Below, piece by piece: positions 52,901 through 61,069 of a stretch of DNA of 64,000 bases. The position numbers and the translations under genes were made by a program. This stretch comes from Apostichopus japonicus (lineage: Eukaryota; Echinodermata; Holothuroidea; Aspidochirotida; Stichopodidae), in NCBI RefSeq assembly GCF_037975245.1, contig NC_092572.1, positions 1,959,501 to 2,023,500 of the forward strand, in the 5' to 3' direction. Within the stretch, counting starts at the first letter, position 1. Each line of letters opens with the position of its first letter. The notes beneath the pieces are model-generated. The model saw only the letters and a program-made list of their open reading frames with translations. It was not told where the DNA came from and searched no databases.

Positions 52901-55062
52901 TGCAGTACCCCATAATAAAATGACTGGAGATGACACTAAATGTGTGCCACCTGAGGTCAATGGAGGTCAAACACTTAAAAACTGGAAACTCATCTGGTTA
53001 TTTTAACAGGAACTGCTATCACTAACCTCATAGTAATGTTGACACTGATACAGTCATTACAATTTATTTCATTTTGTTGTTATGTAGAACTCTTTTCTTC
53101 ATTTTCCAACATAGAATATAATCACCAAACTTTTTTAATTTCTTGTTCAATTTTCAGATAATTTTGGAATTCCAGAGAATTGGATCCTCCTCAATTACGG
53201 ACCTGATACATGATGGCTTCACCAAATATGCTGATGCTATTGTAACAACGGTGAAGAATAAGAAAAGCCGACCAAACCTTGTAGACAAAGCTATTGGAGA
53301 CATTTTGAAATATAAGGATGAGAGCACAAGGCATGGTTAGTATTTTATTGCATGAAGGTAGAAAAAAAATATCAAGCGAACACAGACAGGAAATTTGTTC
53401 ATAAACAACAACGCTTCCTTAGTATGATCAGTGTTTATAAACAACAGCATGTGAGTCGTTAGTGTACTTTAACATCAATAGAACATGACATTTTCAAGCG
53501 ATAATATTTTGAGGCGTTAGGACCTCTTGGGTCGTGGCTTGGGTTCCTGGGATATTCATTAGTTCATGGGTAAAAAAGTTGCCGACCGCTGGTCTAGAGA
53601 GCAGTGGCGTAGTAAGTGGGGGAAGTCCGCCCTGCAGGGTACCAGTCAGGGGAGTGCCAAGCGGCACACAGCCCCCAAAATAATAATAAAATTATATCAT
53701 AATAAGATATATTCTCAAAGGGGATACCCCCCCCCTTAGACCCCTCCTCAGAGTGGCATCCTTGCATGGGGGACTAAAGAAGGACCCACCTATTCTAGGT
53801 AGCCACTGCTAGAGAGCTCTGTAACACTTCAGTCAGGTCAAATTGATGGTTTGTATTAACTGTGTGAGTCAAGTGTCCATTGCCACACCACTCACATAAC
53901 CGTTGATCATGGTCAAACTTCAAATGTAATAAGCTAGGCCTATCTGATCTTGTCTTCATTTGTGTTTCAAATATATTGTAAGAAAACACCTCTGAGGAGT
54001 GAGGATATCATGATATTTAATATTAAAGGGAATTACAAAACAGTTTCACCTATGTTTTTTTTTATAGAGGCCACTAAATATGCTGCAGTGATTGCAGTAC
54101 CAACCCTTGTTAACGAGAAGTTGGAAAATATGCTCTCGGTGGTTGATGAAACTGTAAGTAACTTATATATATAATGGATAATTACCCTAAATTTATCTCA
54201 TATTTTTCTTATGGGTTGTCATTAACTTCCCCCTTTATAATTAAATTGAAGGGAAACAAAAGACAAACTGATATGTGTAGGAGTTTCATTAAACAATAAA
54301 TGGAAACGTTCCTTGTAAAGGACCTTTTAGCATCAACAACTAGTTCTGTCTGAGTTGAATAAAGTATCTGAAGAAAAGCAAGGAAATTTTAATAATATAT
54401 TAAGGCAAATAAATTCATTAAATTTTTGCCTTGGAGGCTGTGGACTCTGCCTCGGAGGCTGTTGCCTCAACCACAACTGCAACACTGCATATTAATGACA
54501 TTTTAACGTTTGTACTGTGATACCATTGAAATTTATCCATGTAAGGAAAATGACTCATAATGTTAACAAAATTTGTCAATGATATGTAATATCGTCTTTA
54601 ATGCTATTATTAAACATACTATATATTAAATAATTACATATTTAATATGGTAACTTGCACAATCCTTCCTAAAAACATGACGTTTGCTTTGACTACATGG
54701 GTTCAAATCCCATCCTGGATCTGCCATTGTGCTTCCTAAAATAATTGGTTACTTATTCATTTCATTTTCTTTGTTGGCAGCATGAAGTTAAACTTCCAGT
54801 GATCATGGAAATGTTTGAAGGTGAAGAAGAAGTCAGCAGCTACACAGTTAAAGTTGATGGCTTCAAAGTCACAGAATCATCCAATTTAATGTCAGCTTTT
54901 GCTGTCTACTTGGCTACATTTTATATATTTAACTTGGTTTATCCAACAGCTCTGAAGAAAACCCTAAACTTCTACCAGAGGATGATTTTAAACATCCAGG
55001 ATGGACTCGCAGTTGACAAGACAGTTATGAGAGTTGTAGAAAAAATAAATATGAATATGTAA
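43932..55062 (+). CDS. Second CACTA gene: 8-exon accessory protein (TnpA-like role proposed; resembles fish SAMD3-like transposon proteins)
   Basis: Exons 43932-43945, 48878-49117, 51077-51319, 51464-51563, 52141-52518, 53158-53335, 54068-54153 and 54781-55062 join into 507 codons with no stop, and every phase agrees. Exon 1 codes only MSSV plus part of an Arg and splices over 4.9 kb, across the transposase, into YLFMYGNE. The middle has an acidic and proline-rich stretch, then YPKTMQYERIIQKLF and WKIRLQYKF, a basic segment (SRKRVRPS), then LYPWLF, EFQRI, and a conserved-looking C-terminal block with VYLATFYIFNLVYP. This order matches proteins I know from fish genomes annotated as SAMD3-like or uncharacterised, which travel with the finger transposase. 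No SAM domain is obvious. AATAAA lies at 55150-55155, 88 bp past the stop. Its function is not established. A DNA-binding role at the subterminal repeats is inferred from the En/Spm parallel. Confidence 0.75.
45878..48322 (+). CDS. CACTA-type transposase with N-terminal C2H2 fingers (814 aa)
   Basis: One intronless frame. I start at the ATG at 45878 because the frame upstream contains no ATG, and this Met directly precedes the first finger. Two C2H2-like fingers occupy about residues 5-62 (CCQCQF...H...H and CNINSCHRTF...H...H). An acidic linker follows (DDEQIDDFEQEE). The large C-terminal domain has the order seen in related animal transposon proteins: VADNLAAHTVGGF, CRFC, PSDIAHDLFEGIVP, PKFHYMIHYPHQML, and FGPLVHCWTLRFEGKH. 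The acidic residues in ADN and HDLFEG are candidates for the DDE-type triad by analogy with Tnp2 proteins, not proven. It sits in intron 1 of the accessory gene. A poly(A) signal candidate AATAAA is near 48540. The frame is full length, so the protein may be active. Confidence 0.8.
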   Translation: MVNFPCCQCQFTTQSFLKLLRHYRYMHKSPDSKITCNINSCHRTFSSTRSFQRHIRQKHSLFWAQYGRQRNDANINVNNDDEQIDDFEQEEHPNPVGQLNNPNLVAVESSTEEQVAAFLIGLRENFKVCHEACNFVATEMQNLLLEFSADMQMKVNSALQNENIDPTLMDHYNIFGESSLWRSLDHFSDARHVNSFCAQTLDFVEPVEYLLGVGANGKEKTFQYIDILETIKLLLKQDDIFAEVVNGHLSPDSSLQDYCDGALCKNNPLLAESQNIQIQLYHDDFCVANPLGNKVKNLKFSAFYFLIGNISPKLRSKLHVIQLSLLCQTECVKEFGLHKVLAPLVADLKKLERDGIIVEKDGAEHNIKGTLSMIVADNLAAHTVGGFQESFNTFRPCRFCLVTRGEIKEHMNANSVTKRTSASYDQQARMAENIPEIAGMYGLKKSSIFNVLQYFHVVNGLPSDIAHDLFEGIVPCVLEKVILHCVQENLFSLEQLNTEIDIFPYEGTDKVNKPTKMKTNVHRFKVKQNAIQTWCLLRLLPLMVGKHVPVGDNIWKLLQLIADVVELVVAPHTNVVLSEFLADLIESFLIYYFVLFPNDSMTPKFHYMIHYPHQMLQFGPLVHCWTLRFEGKHLYFKELSHRTKNRRNICKTLANRHEYYQSWFRTKRNFLSKGHVEHSFGNLYPIRLMLKSIQDVLLPVTGEAEMVYTAKKAECNGTSYWKGCAVTTDVGPEGLIKFGIVELICLIGGTVYFVCRQTTTSDYCNHLHAYVLNGTGQYSLRTTDSLLDHYPLSVYPCQGNEQSIVVIRHYILLP
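49575..49912 (-). mobile_element. 5'-truncated LINE 3' end (minus strand)
   Basis: Read on the minus strand, the segment encodes a degraded reverse-transcriptase C-terminus (RSTTRNNSFLEGGNTQYHQE, then SYVALK, a one-base frameshift, then WNELSMKCKNAK). This is followed by a short 3' UTR with CTCGGGGGGAGATTAGC and an AAATAAATA-type tail. It lies in intron 2 of the transposon accessory gene, so it inserted into the CACTA element. Confidence 0.6.
50848..50990. mobile_element. Possible hAT-like MITE fragment
   Basis: It starts CAGTGGTGTGGCCAGG, similar to the CAGTGGCGTAG end of the complete MITE at 53602, and continues with a G-run and 'tgggccc' words. I could not find a matching right end or target duplication. 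Confidence 0.25.
53602..53808. mobile_element. hAT-type MITE (207 bp) with perfect 8-bp target duplication
   Basis: Ends CAGTGGC and GCCACTG form inverted repeats. Both sides carry CTAGAGAG (53594-53601 and 53809-53816), an 8-bp duplication diagnostic of hAT-type insertion. The interior is GC-rich and non-coding. It lies in intron 6 of the transposon accessory gene. Confidence 0.85.
54675..54731 (+). repeat. 57-bp insert carrying a tRNA-like T-arm, flanked by 10-bp direct repeats
   Basis: CTTCCTAAAA occurs at 54665-54674 and again at 54732-54741. The insert between them contains ATGGG-TTCAAAT-CCCAT, a perfect 5-bp stem with a 7-nt loop as in a tRNA T-arm and Pol III B box, followed by a 3' stretch ending TGCCA. 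It could be a tRNA 3' fragment or a very short SINE copied in by a LINE. It lies in intron 7 of the accessory gene. Confidence 0.5.
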
Positions 55063-55244
55063 ATATCGTATGTTGGTCGCTTGAACTTTCACCCCAATGG
55101 TGTGAGCACGTACAGAAATGTTGTGTCTTGTTCTTGTAGTAGTTATGATAATAAAACCGTACATTCAATATAAGGAACAATCTGTGATATACAGTGCGCA
55201 TTATGCAATCAGTGAACTAACCACAGTACGTAAAGACATACAGA

Positions 55245-55410
55245 AGTTGTGGTGGAATGGCTAGGGCACTGAACACATGATTCCATGATCGTGGGTTCAT
55301 GTACCAACCTGGTCGATTTGTATGTATCTTTAATGAAGACACTTAATCTCAATTGCCTGTATTTACTCAGGTGTATAGGGTACCCTGAGAGGTAATTAAA
55401 AAATATACTT
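55245..55410 (+). mobile_element. tRNA-derived SINE
   Basis: An A-box-like TGGCTAGGGCACTG and a B-box-like GGTTCATGTACC are spaced as in a tRNA. They are followed by a body (tgtatctttaatgaagacac, ttaatctcaattgcc) resembling the body of deuterostome tRNA SINEs. It lies about 180 bp past the stop of the accessory gene. Boundaries are approximate, and no target duplication was identified. Confidence 0.6.
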
Positions 55411-56699
55411 GTCTAGCCATATACGTACACATAATACTGCACACCGGTTATATTCAATAATGCACACCGGTCATACTACTAGTATATGCTATAATGCATG
55501 CCTAAGCCCCACATAAGTGTAGTGTATAAGATTATTGTTTGTGTACTTGCGCACACGTTTGGGATCAAGCAAAGATCAAATTATCAGCAAATGATTTTCG
55601 ATATATCGGGCAAGTCTTTAACATGGACTTCAGTGTACTTGGAAATAATTACAATGATTAAATGAGGTTAGTGTGATTGAATGTGGGGACCTCATTTAAA
55701 ATGTACCCCCAAAAAATTGACCTAGAAGGTAATTGTCTACCAGTCAAGACATAGCTTATGGTTTGTGATAAAGTACTTCTAGAAATGTTGTAACTATACT
55801 TTGTTTTCTGTTCCACCCTAGTGTTGCTTCAATGATAATAACATGTTCAACTTGCATGTTCTGCAATAATATTGTACCATCACATCTCATGGTCAGAAAC
55901 TCAGAATAATATCACTTCCAAGTTCATAAAATGACTTATATTATTCTTTTGTTTTAAATGTAGTTGTCAGATGTTGTTAGACATAGAAATTTAATCTCTG
56001 GTCAATGGTTCTCTTTAAAGCTCACTTTTTGGTTTAGCTTGTCATGGTAATATTTTTATTTATCATCCTAATTCGAGATGATGATTATAAGTGTATTTTC
56101 TGGCCCTTTTAACAGCTAAGGTCATATAGAGCTACTCAAGGCCTTTTTATACCATTTGACTTAACATGGGGTATTATTTTTATAAATAAATTATAAATAG
56201 TTATATGATATATTGTTTTGTGTATATTAAATCTATGTTATGTATATTTATATTAAAATATTAATTAAGATAATTTAGTTGGCTGAAGTTCTATTTTTAT
56301 ATTTGAGCTGTGTACTCCCAAACTTTCCCTTTATCTGTCTGTCCACATCTTTTCCATGCTGCTATTTTGATGAAACTGATGGAGCCCATAATGATGCATG
56401 ATCTAATTGTTTGAAAACTCTTGAACACTTCCAACTTAGGAGCGTTTCAAAGTAATCCCATGAGTAGTCTCAGATGTTTTATCGGAGAAGATTTTGACAT
56501 TTTTGTAAAGATAAGTTTTCCCAATTGTCCAATAAATATATATTTCAGTTTTAAATGTTCTTTAACCTTTAGTGTTTGTTACTGTTCTTTATGAGATGAC
56601 TTTTAAATGGAATGTTTATTTGTCACATTTTGCATTAATATTGAATGTTAATAAAAATTACCATGAAACTTACAATGTGTGTCACTATCTCATTTCTTA

Positions 56700-56960
56700 A
56701 CTAATCAGTACTTAATCTTAAACTAGTCTTGTGACCTAAATAAGTAGTCACAGTTGCAATGACTAACATTTTTAGTCACTGGACTAAGCTTTGGTCGATA
56801 GAGGCATCGTAGTAGGACTAATTTTAATTAGTCAGAAAACTCAATTTAATTAGTCACAAAACTAATGTTATATAGTCAAATGACTAGAAAAAACTGGTCG
56901 ATAGAGACATCGTTGTGACTAATTTTTTTTAGTCATATTGACTAACTATTGTTTACAGTG
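56700..56960. repeat. Right terminal and subterminal repeats of the 13.5 kb element
   Basis: Repeated AGTCACTGGACTAA, ATTAGTCAGAAAACT, TTAGTCACAAAACTAATG and GACTAATT words end in GTTTACAGTG. A longer unit 'ggtcgatagaggcatcg' at about 56793 recurs with one change at about 56900. Confidence 0.75.
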
Positions 56961-57535
56961 TGGGCAAATTACAAGAAATAGTACATTGATTCTCATGAGA
57001 CAACGCTTGCGTACATCGATGATGCATAGCATAAAAAACTGAGAAATATGAGTTCTGAGAAAACTTGACATCGAGAAGGATCTCACTGCTAGTATCAAAC
57101 GTACAAGTTACGTTACATATATGTAATCAAAAACAAAAAACAACCGAATTATATCAAAATTTCTCCTTTCCTATTGTTTTGAACTATTTAGTCCGAGAGG
57201 GATATGACCTAACCGTTACCCAATATTGGATTAATTAGCAGCGCTATTTGCTGGCAGCTCTACACATCTTACTCGTAAAAGTTTCGTATTTTATCTATCA
57301 AGATAGCATTTTCTGTGTAATGTACTTTCATACTTGTTAGCATAACCATCCTGGAGTTTATTGGATTATTCAATTTTGGCAAGTTGTGGCTGGATTTTGG
57401 AATAATCTTGAATATTTTTATTGCCTTCCAAAGGATCATTGCAAATTCTGCCTATGCACTTTACTTCCATGGCTTTCGCATTGCATACTCTAGTAGCGTT
57501 CTCCATTCTTTAAGGTACCTGGTATAAAGGAATCT

Positions 57536-60500
57536 GTGACTACTCAGCCATGTAAAAGACCTTTTGTTGATACCTTTCGTTTAAGGAGGCAACGAACAAG
57601 GAGAGGAACAAAAGCTGGTTGCAGGTTTAAAAGACCTATTCTATCTTTGGTCAATGTTAGATCTTGTCAACAGAAAACTGTAAGTAACATTTTTGTGTCG
57701 AGGGGAGTGGATTTTACCAATCTTGTTGATCTTTCTTTCTTACAAAGCGCTCCTTACAAAATCAATGATAATGATGACCGTTTTATTCAAACTTTGATAC
57801 GTCCAAGATTTTATCGCCACACACAAACTAGTAAAACTGTAACTAGCATTAATCTTGTTGTAATCAATTGCAAAGATGAATCTAAGGGCCCTGATCCTCA
57901 ACCATTATCTGTTTGTTTGATTAATGTTCGATCAGTTAAAAACAAAGCTGTGTCAGTTGCCGACTATGTTTCCTCAGAGAAAATTGATGTCCTTGCAATT
58001 ACTGAGACATGGCTAAGGGAACCAACAGACAACCATACATTACGCAATCTTGTTCCTAATGATTATTATTTTAAACATATACCTCGTCAAGCTAACAGGC
58101 CTGGTGGAGGTGTTGGCATTCTATACAATTCCTGTTTAACTGTGGAAGTGATAAGCTCAAATCGAAATAGCGGTTTCACTCATTTTGAACATATGAACTG
58201 CAGGGTCAGTAACAAGAATTCTCAATTTATTATGTGCGTCGTTTACAGACCCCCACCCTCTACCAAAAACGGACTCAAAAATACAGTATTTTTTGATGAA
58301 TGGTCGCAATTTTTGGAGAGTCTTGCCTCGTCCATTGATAAGGTTGTTATTGTTGGCGATGTTAATTTTCATCTCGATAAAGCAAATGATCTTAGTGCCA
58401 AGCGGTTCTGCAATTTGCTTAATGCTTACAGTTTTGTGCAAAACATTACTGGACCCACCCAACGTGCGGGCCACACACTAGACACTGTTATAACCAACGA
58501 GTCCGCATCGAGTGGTTTTCTTTCTGGATCTCCGATAATCACCGATCCTAATCTTGGTGATGCCAATGGAAACTTAACCTGCGACCACTATGCTGTGCAT
58601 TTCAACCTTGACATGTGTAAACCAAAGCATCCACGTAAATGTATAACGTACCGAAGGTATCGCTCTATACAAATTTCAGACTTAGTGGATGACATAAGGA
58701 ATAATCCCGAGCTGATGGTTACGAATCGTTCATTATGTGATTTGGTTGACATTTACAATAGCCAGTTGACACGCCTAATGGATATTCATGCACCAATAAT
58801 CACGAAGTATATCACATTGCGCCCTAATGCACCTTGGTATTCTGATAGATTGAGAGATGCGAAACATAAGCGCCGTAAAGCTGAAAGAGTCTGGAGAAAA
58901 TCAAAACTTACTGTTCATTTTCTGATTTACAAACAATCGTGCCGCAATGTAAGTAAATTACTTGTCAAAGAAAAACAAAACTATTACTCAACTAAGATTA
59001 CTGAATGTGGTAACGACATGAAGCAACTCTTTCAATTGACTCGCCACATTATGGGAGAAAATAGTAGCTTAACCTTGCCCGATCACACCTCGGCCGAGAA
59101 TCTCGCAAATCAATTCAATGAGTTTTTCATAGATAAAGTTGCTTCCATTCACCAACGTTTCGATAATAACGTCAGTTGGACGGACATAATGGAAGCCGAT
59201 GTTACCTTTAATGGAGAATGCCTTTCACAATTTGAACCCACCAATGAGACTGAGATACGGGAATTAATTCTTCGTGTACCAAATAAATCGTGTTCTATGG
59301 ATCCTTTGCCAACATGGATATTGAAGAGGTGTGTTGATGTTTTGCTCCCAATTATTACAGCCATTGTTAATAAATCCCTAGCCGAGTCTCTCGTTCCGCC
59401 ATCATTCAAACAGTCGTGTGTAACTCCACTCCTGAAAAAAAACTGGACTGAACAAAGACTCTCTTTTAAATTACCGACCTGTTTCGCAATTACCATTTGT
59501 GTCGAAATTAGTTGAAAGAGTCGTTGCAAACAGATTAAGTCACCACCTAGCTGTAAATGCACTGCACGATACCTACCAGTCTGCCTACAGGCAACATCAC
59601 TCAACGGAGTCCGCTCTTTTGAAGGTGCAGAACGACATAGCAGTTTCACTTGATTCGAAGTTTAATGTGGCTCTTATCTTACTTGACTTGTCCGCTGCTT
59701 TCGATGTCATCGACCACCAAATTTTGTTTTAACGTCTGGAAAAAACTTTTGGGGTTACACTAAATGCATTCAGCTGGTTTAAATCTTATATGACAGGAAG
59801 AAAGCAATGGGTCAAAATTGGCCAGACTTCGTCGACAGCTGTACAACTTAGCACTGGCGTCCCACAAGGCTCAGTACTTGGCCCCATCATTTATTGTATG
59901 TTCACCAAACCACTGTGTGAAATCATAAAGCGTCACCAAGTCCACTACCACTGCTACGCCGATGATACGCAACTCTGTTTACAGTTCGATCCCAAAATGC
60001 CATGACAGAAATACAAGAAAAGTTGCAGGAATGTGTAAACAATGTTGGGATGTGGTTGAGGAGAAACAAACTTATGTTAAATGATGTTAAAACGGAACTT
60101 ATTATTTTTTCACCTAAAACCCAATTGAAAGACGATGTAACTCCGCACATTACAGTTGGGCACAATACCATTTATCCTGCATCTATTGTTAAGAATTTAG
60201 GAGTTTACTTTGACTCTCATCTTACCATGGAGACCCAAGTTAATCATATTATCAAGTCTTGCTATTTCCATATTCGTAATATAGGTAGAATAAGAGATTT
60301 CATTACAACTGATGCATGTAAAATACTGGTTGAACCCCTCGTTACCTCTCGCTTCGATTATTGCAATTCTTTACTATTTGGTATTTCACAGTCTCTAACA
60401 AACCGCCTACAACGCACACAAAATTGTGCAGCTCGCCTTATATCTAGAACTCCTCGTCGCAACCATATATCTCCTGTACTGTATGAACTACATTGGTTAC

Positions 60501-61069
60501 CTGTACGTTTTAGATCAAAATTTAAGATTCTTTTTCTTACCTTTAAGGCTCTTAATCACTTGACCCCTAGTTACATCACCAATGAGACCATACCTTATAT
60601 TCCGCCTAGATCCTTACGCTCATTGAATAAAAATTTACTTAGTGTGCCTTCTACCCGATCATCAACATATGAATTTAAACGTTTTGATTATACTGCTGCC
60701 ACATTATGGAATAATTTACCCCAGGGCATATGCAATATTAATATAGACTTAACGCTATTCAAGAAATTACTTAAAACACTGTTTTTCAGAGCTGCCAACA
60801 CAGATTAATGTACTTATTTTATACTTGCTGTACATACTTAATTTATGTGTTATTATTGTATTTTAGTCATAATTTTTCTATTTATTTTTCTATTTATGTT
60901 TTAATATTTCTATTTTTCTATACAATCTTAACTTTTATATCCTTTTTAACTCTTTTTTTACTTTTAACAAATTTTTTATCTTTTGCTGTAAAGCGCTTTA
61001 GAGCAATTTTTTAATTGAATAAGGCGCTATATAAATCTCGTGTAATAATAATAAAAAAAAATAATAATA
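57536..61069 (+). mobile_element. Broken non-LTR retrotransposon (L2/CR1-like LINE)
   Basis: An endonuclease comes first (NVRSVKNKA, ITETWL, GGVGILY, VVYRPPP, VIVGDVNFHLD, then CDHYAVHF at the usual SDH position). A reverse transcriptase follows with LILLDLSAAFDVID, GVPQGSVLGP and YADDTQL, then a LINE-type C-terminus. The frame shifts at the A-run at 59434-59441, has a stop TAA at 59730-59732, and shifts again near 60000, so it cannot make one protein. No ATG opens the frame near 57536, and the true 5' end is uncertain. The 3' end 'aaggcgctatataaat' followed by AAT repeats near 61046-61069 is the sort seen in L2-type elements. Clade assignment within the jockey superfamily is tentative. Confidence 0.8.

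Larger units (their letters stand above)
43468..56960 (+). mobile_element. CACTA/EnSpm-type DNA transposon, 13.5 kb, apparently autonomous
   Basis: The left end CACTGTAAACATTAGTTAGTCA and the inverted right end CACTGTAAACAATAGTTAGTCA differ at one position over 22 bp. Both sides are flanked by TG, a possible 2-bp target duplication. Subterminal regions (43468-43640 and about 56700-56960) are filled with TTAGTC/GACTAA words. Inside are two genes on the plus strand, both open: a C2H2-finger transposase (45878-48322) and an 8-exon accessory protein (43932-55062). The transposase lies wholly within the first intron of the accessory gene. Later insertions sit only in introns and 3' flank. The CACTA assignment follows from the ends, the short duplication, the subterminal arrays and the gene layout. 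The TG duplication is too short to prove. Confidence 0.8.

Noticed and set aside
53520-53601. Sequence 'gccgaccgctggtctagag' resembling a hAT right end
   Set aside because: It resembles a known type of terminal sequence, but no left end or duplication was found. Only the adjacent MITE was annotated.
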